Positions 18,003 to 27,145 of a DNA stretch of 64,000 nt are shown in pieces (the stretch's first letter is position 1; each line of letters opens with the position of its first letter). Origin of the DNA: Pokkaliibacter plantistimulans (GTDB lineage: Bacteria > Pseudomonadota > Gammaproteobacteria > Pseudomonadales > Balneatricaceae); assembly GCF_003194385.1 (NCBI RefSeq), contig NZ_LAPT01000055.1, forward strand, positions 27,456 to 91,455. Direction: 5' to 3'. The position numbers and the translations under genes were made by a program. The notes beneath the pieces were generated by a model. The model saw only the letters and a program-made list of their open reading frames with translations. It made no database searches and had not been told where the DNA came from.

Positions 18003-19622
18003 ATGGATAGTCAGATGGCACATATGGAAAACACATCGGGTGCTATGCCATCAGGAGGGGTGGGCGGGATCTCTCGTATCAGCTGGTTCTTCGCCGCGCT
18101 GTTTCTGATCACCACCCTGTATTTTCTCAACTGGGGCCTGGGTTATACCCAGCACAACGCTCCCCTGATCTTCGTTCTTGCCTGCCTGTTCGGGCTGTTC
18201 ATGGCGTTCAATATTGGCGGCAACGATGTCGCCAACTCCTTTGGTACCAGCGTCGGTGCCGGCACGCTCAGCATCAAACAGGCGCTGGTGATTGCGGCCA
18301 TTTTCGAGGTCAGCGGCGCGATGATTGCCGGTGGTGAAGTCACCAAGACCATTCGTGACGGTATCGTCGATCTGTCACGGATGACCATCGCCCCCATGCA
18401 GTTTGTCTACATCATGATGTCGGCCTTGCTGGCCGCGGCACTGTGGCTGCTGTTTGCCACCAAAAAGGGCTACCCGGTTTCCACGACCCATTCCATCGTC
18501 GGCGGTATCGTCGGCAGCTCCATTACGCTGGGGATTCTGCTGAGCGGCACTGACTCGGCGCTGGCCTTGGTGCAGTGGGGCAAGATCGGCACGATTGCCC
18601 TGTCCTGGGTGATCTCACCGGTGCTGGGCGGCGCAGTGGCCTACGCGCTGTTCTACCTGATCAAGAAGCACATTCTCAACTACAACGACGATGCTGACCG
18701 GCAGCTGAAAAATATCAAACTGCAGAAGAAAGAGCTGAAGAAGGAGCACAAGAAAGCCTTCGAGCGCATGAGCGAGATTCAGCAGATTGCCTACACCTCG
18801 GCCATGGCGCGTGATGCCCATGCACGGGAAGACGATGACTTCGACCCGGCCGAGTTTGAGACGGACTACTACCGCAAGCAGCATGAGCTGGAAAGCCAGA
18901 AAGGCGATGTGCGTGCCAATCAGGCGCTGGAAATGTACGTCCCTGCGGTGGCCGCGCTGGGGGTGATGATCATCTCTGCCATGCTGATCTTCAAAGGCCT
19001 GAAGAACATGCATCTGGGCCTGTCGACCATCGACAACGTGCTGATCATGCTGATGGTCGCGGCAGCAGTGTGGATGGTGGTGTATATCTTTACCCGCACC
19101 CTGAAGGGCAAGTCGCTGGATACTTCTACCTTCCTGCTGTTCAGCTGGATGCAGGTGTTTACCGCCTCGGGCTTTGCGTTCAGCCACGGTGCCAATGATA
19201 TCGCCAACGCTATCGGCCCCTTTGCTGCCATCATGGATGTGCTGCGTACCGGCGAAGTCGGCTCACAGGCAGCGGTCCCTCCTGCGGCGATGCTGACGTT
19301 CGGTGTCGCACTGATTGTCGGGCTCTGGTTTATCGGTAAGGAAGTGATCGCCACCGTTGGTCATAACCTGACCAAGATGCATCCCGCATCAGGCTTCTCG
19401 GCGGAGCTGGGGGCGGCCATTGTGGTGCTGCTGGCGTCCACCTTCGGCATTCCGGTATCCAGCACTCATATCCTGATCGGTGCCGTACTGGGTATTGGTC
19501 TGGTCAATCACCAGACCAACTGGGGCATGATGAAACCTATCGCTCTGGCCTGGATCATCACCCTGCCTGCAGCAGCGATACTCAGCGCCGTTATTTTTCT
19601 GGGGCTGCAGGCCGCGTTTTAA
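18003..19622 (+). CDS. Inorganic phosphate transporter, Pit family
   Basis: About 539 aa. The paired PiT signatures [19 protein letters not shown] (N-half) and [14 protein letters not shown] (C-half) are both present, with about 10-11 membrane segments. A charged, helix-rich loop of about 110 residues ([19 protein letters not shown] ...) splits the halves on the cytoplasmic side. Low-affinity, proton-coupled uptake of metal-phosphate is the usual role. The start is uncertain: TTG 17991 and ATG 18003, 18015 and 18024 are all in frame and none has ideal ribosome-site spacing. A candidate PHO box lies upstream. Confidence 0.9.
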   Translation: MDSQMAHMENTSGAMPSGGVGGISRISWFFAALFLITTLYFLNWGLGYTQHNAPLIFVLACLFGLFMAFNIGGNDVANSFGTSVGAGTLSIKQALVIAAIFEVSGAMIAGGEVTKTIRDGIVDLSRMTIAPMQFVYIMMSALLAAALWLLFATKKGYPVSTTHSIVGGIVGSSITLGILLSGTDSALALVQWGKIGTIALSWVISPVLGGAVAYALFYLIKKHILNYNDDADRQLKNIKLQKKELKKEHKKAFERMSEIQQIAYTSAMARDAHAREDDDFDPAEFETDYYRKQHELESQKGDVRANQALEMYVPAVAALGVMIISAMLIFKGLKNMHLGLSTIDNVLIMLMVAAAVWMVVYIFTRTLKGKSLDTSTFLLFSWMQVFTASGFAFSHGANDIANAIGPFAAIMDVLRTGEVGSQAAVPPAAMLTFGVALIVGLWFIGKEVIATVGHNLTKMHPASGFSAELGAAIVVLLASTFGIPVSSTHILIGAVLGIGLVNHQTNWGMMKPIALAWIITLPAAAILSAVIFLGLQAAF

Positions 19623-19655
19623 CCGGTACACAACAACGTTTTAACGGTTACACAT

Positions 19656-19688
19656 AAACTGTTAATGGGTGAAAAACTGTTAATGGGT
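19656..19688. repeat. Two 15-bp direct repeats
   Basis: AAACTGTTAATGGGT occurs at 19656-19670 and 19674-19688 (18-bp period) between the Pit gene and its terminator. Purpose unknown; possibly a small duplication. Confidence 0.6.
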
Positions 19689-19699
19689 ACATAAAAACC

Positions 19700-19722
19700 A
19701 AGGGCCGGATAATTCGGCCCTT
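19700..19722. terminator. Bidirectional terminator between Pit and glutathione peroxidase genes
   Basis: Perfect 8-bp stem AAGGGCCG/CGGCCCTT with a 7-nt loop, T-rich on the minus-strand exit (TTGGTTTTTAT) and moderately T-rich on the plus side. Confidence 0.7.
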
Positions 19723-19749
19723 AGTTTATTCAGCAAGGCTGATCAGGGA

Positions 19750-20295
19750 TCACGCCTTGGCCAGCTCAGCCTCGACCGCCTCAGAGATGGCGGCGGAATC
19801 CGGGGTGATACCGGGTGCCAGACGGGCCGCGATCTGGCCATCACGGCCAATTACGAACTTCTCGAAATTCCACACCACTTCAGGGGCCGCAGTCGGCTCG
19901 ATCTGATAACCGCGCAGCATGGTTTCCATGGCTTCACGCTGGACAGTGGTGGGTTCAGCGCTGGTCAGATGGGCATACAGCGGATGCTTGTCTGCCCCCG
20001 TCACTACGATCTTGCTGAACATGGGAAAGGTTACATCGTAGGTGGAAGTGCAGAACTGCTGGATTTCCTCGTCAGTGCCCGGCTCCTGTCCCTTGAAGTC
20101 ATTGGCGGGGAAGCCCAGCACCTCAAAACCGCGTTCCTGATAGGTCTTGTAGAGCTTCTCCAGCCCTTCGTACTGTTTGGTCAGGCCACACTTGGAGGCC
20201 ACATTCACCACCAGCAGCACTTTGCCTTTGTAGCTTTCCAGCGTTGTTGCTTCACCTTTGATGGTGTTGACCGGGATAGTGTAGAAATCGGACAT
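19750..20295 (-). CDS. Glutathione peroxidase-family thiol peroxidase
   Basis: 181 aa. The peroxidatic residue is Cys36 in NVASKCGLTKQY, with the family Gln in GFPANDFKGQEPG and Trp/Asn in VVWNFEKFVIGRDG. It uses cysteine, not selenocysteine, as in most bacterial homologues, which usually depend on glutathione or thioredoxin to reduce H2O2 or lipid hydroperoxides. No signal peptide, so cytoplasmic. Monocistronic, with its own terminator. Confidence 0.92.
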   Translation of the reverse strand: MSDFYTIPVNTIKGEATTLESYKGKVLLVVNVASKCGLTKQYEGLEKLYKTYQERGFEVLGFPANDFKGQEPGTDEEIQQFCTSTYDVTFPMFSKIVVTGADKHPLYAHLTSAEPTTVQREAMETMLRGYQIEPTAAPEVVWNFEKFVIGRDGQIAARLAPGITPDSAAISEAVEAELAKA

Positions 20296-20531
20296 GAGGT
20301 TTCCTTAGGGTTCGTTTGGTCTTGAGAAAGCCGTTACTCGGGGTCAGCAACCAGAGCGCTGATCAGCTCTCCATATTGCTGCTGCAGGGGGAGATCAAGC
20401 CTTATCCAAGGTTGTTTGTCATGTCATAAGAGTGTTTCAGCACTACGAATATTTGTACTCTGTGACTTTCGCCTGGCACTTGAGTGAACTGCACTTTGCA
20501 GTAGGCCACCATAAAAACAACAGGAACCCTC

Positions 20532-21461
20532 ATGCTCGATGACGCTATCACCCTGAAAAAGCTGGAAGTCTTTCTAACCTTTATGCAGACCGGCACGTTG
20601 GCGGAGGCAGCATCGGCGCTGGGGATGAGCACCGTTAGTATCCATCGTGCCATTCACTCGCTGGAGGAAGGGCTGAAGTGTCCGCTGTTCCGGCAGGAAG
20701 GGCGCCTGCTGACACCGCTGCCCAGTGCCCGGGTGCTGGAGGAGCAGGGGCGACAGGTGCTGGCTGCGCTGGAAGAAGCCGTCAAGGCGACCCGCGAGAC
20801 AGCAGGTATCCACTCCAATCAGTTCAAACTGGGAGCGCTGTATTCCCTGACGCTGGCGACGGTGCCCAAGCTGATTGCCGGCCTCAAGTTACGCAAGGGC
20901 GATCTCAATATCGAGCTGACCCTCGATTCCAATCAGGTGCTGTTCCGTAAACTGCGTTCACTGGAGCTGGATGCCATTCTGGTGTCGCTGGACCGTGATT
21001 TCAGCGAGCCGGACTGTCTGGCGCTGCCGCTATTCAGTGATGACATCTTTCTCGCTGCGCCGCTGGGATCACCCTATGCCGACAGTCAGGAGGTGGGGCT
21101 GCCCGAGCTGAAAGATGCCACCTTCGTCACCCTGACGCAGGGGTTTGCCACCTACACCGACAGCTTTCGTGCCTTTGAGCGGGCCGGGTTTACTCCCAAT
21201 GTGGTCATGCAGGTCAGTGATATTTTCTCGCTGATCAGCATGGTCAGCGCCGGGATGGGTTATGCCCTGTTACCGGGGCGCGTAGAGGCGGTGTTTGAAA
21301 ACAAGATTCAGCTGATTCCCCTCAAGGACCCGTGCCGGATGCAGCAGCATATTGCCATGGTGTGTCTGGCCAGCCGTGAGCGCGATCCGCGTATCCTGCA
21401 CTGTATCGCCGAGTGTCGGGCTTATGCCCGGCAGTATCTGCAGGAGAAGCAGGGTGTGTAG
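20532..21461 (+). CDS. mdcR: LysR-family regulator of malonate utilisation (MdcR-type)
   Basis: 309 aa. N-terminal HTH (GTLAEAASALGMSTVSIHRA) and a C-terminal effector domain with a malonate/organic-acid-like pocket region (TLDSNQVLFRKLRSLELDAI). The sequence style and the location at the madM end of the mdc/mad locus match MdcR of Pseudomonas and Klebsiella, which activates mdc transcription in response to malonate. A GNAT gene lies between it and madM. The assignment rests on context plus general resemblance. Confidence 0.75.
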   Translation: MLDDAITLKKLEVFLTFMQTGTLAEAASALGMSTVSIHRAIHSLEEGLKCPLFRQEGRLLTPLPSARVLEEQGRQVLAALEEAVKATRETAGIHSNQFKLGALYSLTLATVPKLIAGLKLRKGDLNIELTLDSNQVLFRKLRSLELDAILVSLDRDFSEPDCLALPLFSDDIFLAAPLGSPYADSQEVGLPELKDATFVTLTQGFATYTDSFRAFERAGFTPNVVMQVSDIFSLISMVSAGMGYALLPGRVEAVFENKIQLIPLKDPCRMQQHIAMVCLASRERDPRILHCIAECRAYARQYLQEKQGV

Positions 21462-21541
21462 GCCATCCTTTTCGGCTATTGATAGAAGCGCGGTGGCCAA
21501 CAGTGGCTGCCTGACTTTCCCACTGGTAATGGAATCCCATC

Positions 21542-22000
21542 ATGCATGTTGCGCTCGAATCCCCTAATCAACCCGATGTTATCGCCCTGATCAGCGAGCT
21601 GGATGCCTATCAGGACACGCTCTACCCGCCCGAAGCACGCTACGCCCTTGATCTCTCCTCCCTGCAGCAGCCCAACGTGATATTCGCCGTGGCACGCAAT
21701 GATGAAGGTGCGGCGCTTGGTTGTGGTGCGGTGGTGTTGCAACAGGGCTTCGGCGAAATCAAACGGATGTATGTCCGTTCCGCCGTAAGGGGGCAGGGCA
21801 CGGCGCGGCAGATTATCGAAACGCTGGAAGCAGCCGCGCTGGATCGTGACTGCACCTTGCTGATGCTGGAGACCGGTCCGTATCAGACCGAAGCGTTGGC
21901 GTTTTACAGCAGGCAGGGGTATGCACGCTGTGCGCCCTTTGGGGATTATCCTGATCATCCGTTGAGTGTTTTTATGCAGCGTTTGTTGGTAAAGCAGTGA
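21542..22000 (+). CDS. GNAT-family N-acetyltransferase
   Basis: 152 aa. The acetyl-CoA-binding loop appears in RMYVRSAVRGQGTARQIIE (R-x-x-G-x-G/A pattern) with the downstream ETGPYQTEALAFYSRQGY. It resembles small YsnE/PPH-type acetyltransferases. Substrate unknown. It is co-oriented with mdcR (80-bp gap) and convergent with madM; involvement in malonate metabolism is not indicated. Confidence 0.8.
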   Translation: MHVALESPNQPDVIALISELDAYQDTLYPPEARYALDLSSLQQPNVIFAVARNDEGAALGCGAVVLQQGFGEIKRMYVRSAVRGQGTARQIIETLEAAALDRDCTLLMLETGPYQTEALAFYSRQGYARCAPFGDYPDHPLSVFMQRLLVKQ

Positions 22001-22029
22001 TCCACACTCACTTCCACTCTTACCAAAAA

Positions 22030-22050
22030 GCCCCGTCCTCAGGACGGGGC
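22030..22050. terminator. Bidirectional terminator at end of mad genes
   Basis: Stem GCCCCGTCCT/AGGACGGGGC with a 1-nt centre (loop opens to a few bases), flanked by AAAAA on the left, which gives a U-run on the minus strand. It ends the mdc/mad transcript and possibly the GNAT transcript. Confidence 0.75.
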
Positions 22051-22071
22051 AAACGCTATGACGCGGGTAAA

Positions 22072-22836
22072 TCAGGCGGCAATGCCGCGGACGATAAAGA
22101 ACAGGAGTGACGGGCCAAGCAGGCAGCCAAGGGCGGTGTAGAACGCCGCGGTGAGGCAGCCGTAAGGCACCAGTTTGGGATCGGTGGCGGCAAGGCCTGC
22201 GGCGACACCGCTGGACGTGCCCATCAGGCCGCCGAAGATAACAGCGGTACGCGGGTTGTTAAGGCCGATATAGGGCGCAACAAAGGGCGTGGCGATCATC
22301 ACCAGAATGGCTTTGACCAGACCGGCTGCGATGGAGAGCGCCATCACCTCGGAGCTGGCACCAATGGCCGCCCCCGTGACCGGGCCGACGATGTAGGTCA
22401 CGGCACCTGCGCCGATGGTGGTCAGGCTGACCGCATCGGTATAGCCAAAGGCCAGCGCCACCACCACACCGGCGACGAACGAGGAGCCAATCCCGAACAG
22501 CAGGGAAATCACGCCGGGCACACCTGCGCGTTTCAGCTCATCGATGTTCACCCCGAAGGCCGTGGCGACAATGGCGAAATCGCGCAGCATCGCACCCCCC
22601 ATCAGACCAATGCCGGACAGCACGGAAATATCCACCAGCCCCTTCTTACCGCCGGTAAACAGGCCACCGAAGTAGGCCAGCAGCAAGCCAAGAAAAATAG
22701 CGATGGCGGAGCCGTGCAGGCGGCCTTGGGTAAAGCGTTGGGAAATCCAGTAGGACAGCCACATGGTGGCACCGATCACGGCAAAGCCACTGACCAGACC
22801 GTAACTGCTGATGACTTTTTGCAGAGCTTCGTACAT
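22072..22836 (-). CDS. madM: Malonate transporter subunit MadM
   Basis: 254 aa, hydrophobic, about 7 membrane segments with glycine-rich helices (GLVDISVLSGIGLMGGAML, GAVTYIVGPVTGAAIGASS, GGLMGTSSGVAAGLAATDP). MadM with MadL forms a sodium- or proton-coupled malonate importer in the inner membrane. It lies 9 bp after madL at the end of the mdc operon, as in Pseudomonas. Confidence 0.92.
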   Translation of the reverse strand: MYEALQKVISSYGLVSGFAVIGATMWLSYWISQRFTQGRLHGSAIAIFLGLLLAYFGGLFTGGKKGLVDISVLSGIGLMGGAMLRDFAIVATAFGVNIDELKRAGVPGVISLLFGIGSSFVAGVVVALAFGYTDAVSLTTIGAGAVTYIVGPVTGAAIGASSEVMALSIAAGLVKAILVMIATPFVAPYIGLNNPRTAVIFGGLMGTSSGVAAGLAATDPKLVPYGCLTAAFYTALGCLLGPSLLFFIVRGIAA

Positions 22837-22845
22837 GGCGGCACC

Positions 22846-23250
22846 TTAGGCTTGAGAAGTGGCAGATTCGGCTTTGACGCTGTTAGCGGTGGCGACGGGC
22901 TTTCCCATTTTGTCGAGCAGTGGTACCAGCGCGAACCCCGCAATCACGGCCACCACCCCGGCGGTAATGGCCATCGGGCCGCCGCTCAGTGCGCCGTACA
23001 CATTTTGCTGGGCGGCCATGGCGACCACCACGGGGATATACACCGCGCTCCAGAACTCGATGCCCTGTTCCGTCTTGGGGTTCATCAAACCGCGCTTTTG
23101 CAGATAGGTGCCGGCAAAGATCAGCAGGATCATGGCGATCCCGACGCCGCCGACGTTGGCCGGTACGCCGATGGCAATACCGAGTAGTTGACCGATATAG
23201 ATACCCGCCAGGGTACAGATGGACAGTAGTGCGACTCCGTAAATGATCAT
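22846..23250 (-). CDS. madL: Malonate transporter subunit MadL
   Basis: 134 aa with four membrane segments; the N-terminus IIYGVALLSICTLAGIYIG and the central LGIAIGVPANVGGVGIAMI are typical of MadL. Partner of MadM. It is separated from mdcH by about 206 bp, longer than any other gap in the operon, so it may have its own promoter. Confidence 0.92.
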   Translation of the reverse strand: MIIYGVALLSICTLAGIYIGQLLGIAIGVPANVGGVGIAMILLIFAGTYLQKRGLMNPKTEQGIEFWSAVYIPVVVAMAAQQNVYGALSGGPMAITAGVVAVIAGFALVPLLDKMGKPVATANSVKAESATSQA

Positions 23251-23456
23251 GGTGTGTCTCCAGCTTGGCTATTGTTTTTATTGCCTGTTAGAACGCGTTT
23301 ACGGTCTTGCTTTACCTTTTCAGATTAAAAAGGCGGTACTGCAGTTTTCGTTGCTTTGTGGTCCTCATCGTCAGGGGGAGGCTATCCCGCTCATACCCGT
23401 ACATCTCAGTGCTCTTTGGTTCTTTTCAGTGCTCTTCAGTTCTCTTCTGCTCGTCT
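23251..23456. other. Gap between mdcH and madL
   Basis: A 206-bp spacer with degenerate pyrimidine-rich direct repeats near 23410-23460 (variants of TTCAGTGCTCTT and TTCAGTTCTC). No gene seen. Confidence 0.4.
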
Positions 23457-24362
23457 TCAGTTCTCCGCCCGAAAGCCGTGCTGGCTGCTGACAGCAAGGC
23501 ACTGACCCTGTGGCAGCAGACGCCTGAACAGGCTGGTCAGCGTGGCGCCCGGCGGCATTTCCAGCACCCGTTCGATGCCACGTTCCACCAGCATCTGGCT
23601 GGCAGCATGCCACCTTACCTGCCGGGCCATATTCCAGGCCAGATCATCAGCGATGTCCTCCGCCTTGCGGATAACTCTGGCCCGTGCCGCGCTGATATAG
23701 GCGCAGCGCGGCGGGCTGAATTCGACGCTGGCCACGGCATGTTGCAACGCTGCTGCAGGCTCCTGCAGCAGCGGGCAGTGAGATGGCACACTGACTTCCA
23801 GCAGGCGGGCGGCGCAGCTTTCCTGCTGCTGTACCAGTGTTGCCGCGGCCTGCAGGGCGTCAGAGCGACCGGCCAGTACCCACTGGTTCCCTGCATTCAG
23901 ATTGGCCAGCCAGACGGGCTGCTGCTGTGCCTGCAGTTGCGCCACACTGCGTTCGACACAATCCAGACTGGCACCGACCAGTGCCAGCATGCCGTACCCC
24001 TGTGGAAAGGCCTGCTGCATCAGCTCGCCGCGCAGGCGGACCAGCCTGATCGCATCGGCAAAACTCAGGCTGTCAGCGATGACGGCTGCAGCATAGGCGC
24101 CAATGGACAAGCCCATCACGTAATCGGCCGTGATGTCCTGATGACGCAGCCAGCGCGCCCAGGCCACCCCGCTGATCAGCAGTGCCAGTTGCACATTACG
24201 GCTGTGCAGCAGTGCTTCAGCGCTGTCCAGATCGCTGAGAGGCTGCGCCAGCAGGCTTTCTGCCTCCTCCTGCACCTGATGAAACACCCCATGATCCGGC
24301 CAGCCCTGCAGCATGCCCGGTTGCTGTGCACCCTGACCGGGGAAGGTGAACGCCGTCAGCAT
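23457..24362 (-). CDS. mdcH: Malonyl-CoA:ACP transacylase of malonate decarboxylase (epsilon)
   Basis: About 301 aa from the ATG at 24362, which overlaps the end of mdcG by 7 nt; codons further upstream overlap mdcG heavily. FabD-like acyltransferase: TFPGQGAQQPGML at the N-terminus and the nucleophile elbow GLSIGAYAA, in which Leu replaces the His of FabD (GHSLG), as is usual in MdcH. It loads malonyl onto the MdcC carrier to start the decarboxylation cycle. Confidence 0.9.
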   Translation of the reverse strand: MLTAFTFPGQGAQQPGMLQGWPDHGVFHQVQEEAESLLAQPLSDLDSAEALLHSRNVQLALLISGVAWARWLRHQDITADYVMGLSIGAYAAAVIADSLSFADAIRLVRLRGELMQQAFPQGYGMLALVGASLDCVERSVAQLQAQQQPVWLANLNAGNQWVLAGRSDALQAAATLVQQQESCAARLLEVSVPSHCPLLQEPAAALQHAVASVEFSPPRCAYISAARARVIRKAEDIADDLAWNMARQVRWHAASQMLVERGIERVLEMPPGATLTSLFRRLLPQGQCLAVSSQHGFRAEN

Positions 24363-25126
24363 GGGCTTGTCTCTGCGGGCGTTGCCGATTCGGCCGGGCA
24401 GGCGTGTGGCCTTGCCTGCCAGGGATCGGTCACCAGCTGCGGGCCAGCATTGCTCTTGAGCAAAATGCCTTGGCGCAATACCGGGCCCGGCCGGTTGTCG
24501 CTTTGCGCTGCCCACTCCGCCAGAGCGACGGCGCCCAGTGGCGTTTCCAGCTGAATATCCACCCGGCACAGTGGCGACAGGCCGAGCAGCTGCGACTGCC
24601 ATTCTTGCGCCAGTGCCGGGCTGATGTGCGAAGGCGTGCGGATCAGCAGATCCAGATCACTGTCGTCATGCAGCAGTGGCTGTCCGCTGGCCAGTTCATA
24701 ACCGAGACTGCCGGTAATGCCCCAGCGCAGGCCAAGCTCAGCCGCCCGCCCGGCAAGCTGATCGAGCATGCGCAATACCGGATGCGTCAGGCGCAGCGGG
24801 TGTCGGCACCAGCGCTGTTCGCTCACCAGCTGCTCCGGTGTCAGGCGCTCCAGCACTGCCGCACGCGGCAGGTAAGCGGCATAACGTTCAGCTTTGCTGG
24901 CACCTCGTACTCCGACGGGCAGCAGGTTGGCCGACGGAGGCTGGTCCCGGCGGATCACCACCGGACCCTGCACCTGTGCCAGCCACGCAGGAAGAGGGGT
25001 GATGCTTTCTGCTCCCGGCTGGGGGGCGGGCAGTAGTGCCGAGCGCGCCGCCCACAGCAGGTCATGCGCGGTCCAGTCACTCTCCTGCGCTGTGCCGGGC
25101 TGCCCAGCGGAGACGGCACGCTGCAT
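24356..25126 (-). CDS. mdcG: Malonate decarboxylase holo-ACP synthase (nucleotidyltransferase)
   Basis: 256 aa from the ATG at 25126, which shares an A with the mdcDE stop (TGATG); a longer in-frame start is less likely. The nucleotidyltransferase motif is in GITGSLGYELASG and DDSDLDLLIRTP (Asp-x-Asp). MdcG attaches the triphosphoribosyl-dephospho-CoA group made by MdcB to the serine of MdcC. Translationally coupled to both neighbours. Confidence 0.88.
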   Translation of the reverse strand: MQRAVSAGQPGTAQESDWTAHDLLWAARSALLPAPQPGAESITPLPAWLAQVQGPVVIRRDQPPSANLLPVGVRGASKAERYAAYLPRAAVLERLTPEQLVSEQRWCRHPLRLTHPVLRMLDQLAGRAAELGLRWGITGSLGYELASGQPLLHDDSDLDLLIRTPSHISPALAQEWQSQLLGLSPLCRVDIQLETPLGAVALAEWAAQSDNRPGPVLRQGILLKSNAGPQLVTDPWQARPHACPAESATPAETSPC

Positions 25127-26835
25127 CAGTGTGACTCCGGCTGCCAGCTCTGGCGCAAGCACTGTCTGACTTGCCGCGAGGCACCGCGATGTTCGCCCTG
25201 CAGGCGGCACTGCAGATGGCGATCATCAGCAGGCAGTTGCTGCAAAGCCTGCGTCAGCGCCTGCCGAACCCGCTCAATGTCCGCTTTATCGGGGTCGTCG
25301 GCATGCTGCACCGGAATCAGGCCTTCAATCAGCCCAAGGCTGGCGAAACTGTGTACGTCGTAGGCCATCGGCGGAATGCTGGCGGCCAGCTCATCCAGCT
25401 CGGCTTCACTGCGCAGGGTGACCCGTGCCGCTGAAGCCTTACCCATGGCGTGGATCAGTACCTTGCTGTCATCCAGCGCGAAGATGCGGTTGGCCTGATA
25501 ACCGTGGGCGAGGAAGGCGCCCGACATGGCCTTGCCGACCAGCAGCGACAGCAGCGGATGGCCAGCCAGCCGTGCTCCGGCATAGGCAGCAGCGGCAGCG
25601 GCCAGCGCCTGATGGATACCCAGTGCTTCTTCGCGGCGGCCATAGGCCTGACTGGGCACATCGACGATGGCGATCAGTGCGCGTTTGACGGGCAGTTCAG
25701 CGTCAGCCCGTTGCGTCTCTTCAATCAGACTGGCCAGCGCCCAGCCTTCCAGCAGGCCGACTTCACCCTGACGGGCGCGGGGGAAGTGATTGCTGGCGTC
25801 AGGCCGGATAAGGATAAAACGACAGGCACGTCCGCCCAGCTCGCCATCGGCATAGCACACCGAGGGCACGGCGGCGCAGCGCCAGTCCGTTGCTGCGATC
25901 AGTGCCTGGCTCCATTGCTCACCCCGGCTGCTGCCCCAGTGCAGGTGGCCTGCCTCTGGCTGCGGTGCCGAAGCAGCAGGCTGTTGCAGGGCGAAGGCCA
26001 GCAATGTGCGGGCCTGCAAAGCGCTGATCTGGGTGTCGGTGTCGAGCTGCTGCAGGGCGGCCAGCATGGAGTCGGCACGGTCAGTGCGGTGGCTGGCGGG
26101 CAGGCCCTGTTGCAGCAGGCGGAGGGTCGCAGCACGCACAGCATCAGCATCATCACTGACAAAGGCATCCACCAGCGTACTGGCTACGCGCTGCTCGCCA
26201 CCGGTCAGGCTCCAGATAAACGGGCGGTCGCGGGAGTCGTATTCGGCCACGCCGGCTTCCTGCTCGATGACCTGCGGGCCATTCAGGCCCAGACGGCCTT
26301 CCCGCGTCATCAGCAGATAGCTGCACAAGCCTGCTGCGATACCCATGCCGCCAAAGCAGCCGACCGGGCCGGTAATGATGCCAATAACGGGCTGATACTG
26401 GCGCAGCTCCACCACTGCCGCATGGATTTCAGCAATAGCCGCCAAACCCAGATTGGCCTCCTGCAGGCGCACTCCGCCGGTTTCCAGCACCAGTACCGCG
26501 CAGGTGGGAATACCCTGACGGTTGTCTTCAATCGCCAGCTCCAGTGCACCCGCTATCTTGGCCCCGGCCACTTCACCGAGGCTACCGCCCTGAAAGGCAC
26601 CTTCGATGGCGGCCACCACGGCAGGCTGGCCATTCAGCCGCCCCTTGCCGATCACCACGCCGTCATCAAACTGGGTGACGATGCCTTGTTTCGGCAACCA
26701 AGGTGACGTCAGTCGGGCGAAGGGGTCCAGCAGTTCGGTAAAACTGCCGGGGTCGAGCAGGGCGGCGACCCGTTCACGGGCGCTGAGTTCAATAAAGTTG
26801 GCAGGTTGCCATCCTGTTGCGACGGGCTCAGCCAT
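25126..26835 (-). CDS. mdcD-mdcE: Malonate decarboxylase beta-gamma fusion (MdcD-MdcE)
   Basis: 569 aa in one uninterrupted frame. Residues 1 to ~290 match the beta subunit, a carboxyltransferase (crotonase-like) fold with GIVTQFDDGVVIGKGRLNG, the oxyanion-type ETGGVRLQEAN and GPVGCFGGMGIAAGL. Residues ~320-569 match the gamma subunit (VDVPSQAYGRREEALG, LLVGKAMSGAFLAHGYQA). In Klebsiella and Pseudomonas these are separate genes; the fused form occurs in some lineages. The complex decarboxylates malonyl-S-ACP to acetyl-S-ACP in the cytoplasm. Confidence 0.9.
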   Translation of the reverse strand: MAEPVATGWQPANFIELSARERVAALLDPGSFTELLDPFARLTSPWLPKQGIVTQFDDGVVIGKGRLNGQPAVVAAIEGAFQGGSLGEVAGAKIAGALELAIEDNRQGIPTCAVLVLETGGVRLQEANLGLAAIAEIHAAVVELRQYQPVIGIITGPVGCFGGMGIAAGLCSYLLMTREGRLGLNGPQVIEQEAGVAEYDSRDRPFIWSLTGGEQRVASTLVDAFVSDDADAVRAATLRLLQQGLPASHRTDRADSMLAALQQLDTDTQISALQARTLLAFALQQPAASAPQPEAGHLHWGSSRGEQWSQALIAATDWRCAAVPSVCYADGELGGRACRFILIRPDASNHFPRARQGEVGLLEGWALASLIEETQRADAELPVKRALIAIVDVPSQAYGRREEALGIHQALAAAAAAYAGARLAGHPLLSLLVGKAMSGAFLAHGYQANRIFALDDSKVLIHAMGKASAARVTLRSEAELDELAASIPPMAYDVHSFASLGLIEGLIPVQHADDPDKADIERVRQALTQALQQLPADDRHLQCRLQGEHRGASRQVRQCLRQSWQPESH

Positions 26836-27145
26836 GGCTCACCTCCTGATCCTGCAGGGCCAGCTCCAGCGCCTGCTCAATGCGCAGACGAATGACACCG
26901 GGAGTAGCGGCGAAGTCGTGAATATCCATGCGCATGGCAGGGAAGGGCTGCACCGCTTCGATGCGCTCCAGCACCTGACGCCAGCGCGTTTCGCTGCTGG
27001 GGCTGGAGGTGAGGATATGAATATCGGCCTGTGCGGTGGTGCAGGGCTCGATCATCACTTCAAGATCACCGGAGCCGACGTAACCGACGAGGGCCCGGCG
27101 TTTGACGCCTGTATGGGCAGGGCGTTGAAAATGCAGGTTTTCCAT
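26828..27145 (-). CDS. mdcC: Malonate decarboxylase acyl-carrier protein (delta)
   Basis: 105 aa from the ATG at 27145, which has AAGGAG 5 nt upstream and shares an A with the mdcB stop. The N-terminal VGYVGSGDLEVM contains the serine that carries the phosphoribosyl-dephospho-CoA arm. It shuttles malonyl and acetyl groups among MdcA, MdcH and the decarboxylase. Overlaps mdcDE by 8 nt. Confidence 0.9.
   Translation of the reverse strand: MENLHFQRPAHTGVKRRALVGYVGSGDLEVMIEPCTTAQADIHILTSSPSSETRWRQVLERIEAVQPFPAMRMDIHDFAATPGVIRLRIEQALELALQDQEVSHG

Noticed and set aside
25450..26706. 418-codon frame opposite mdcD-mdcE
   Set aside because: Antisense shadow of a strongly supported gene in a contiguous operon.
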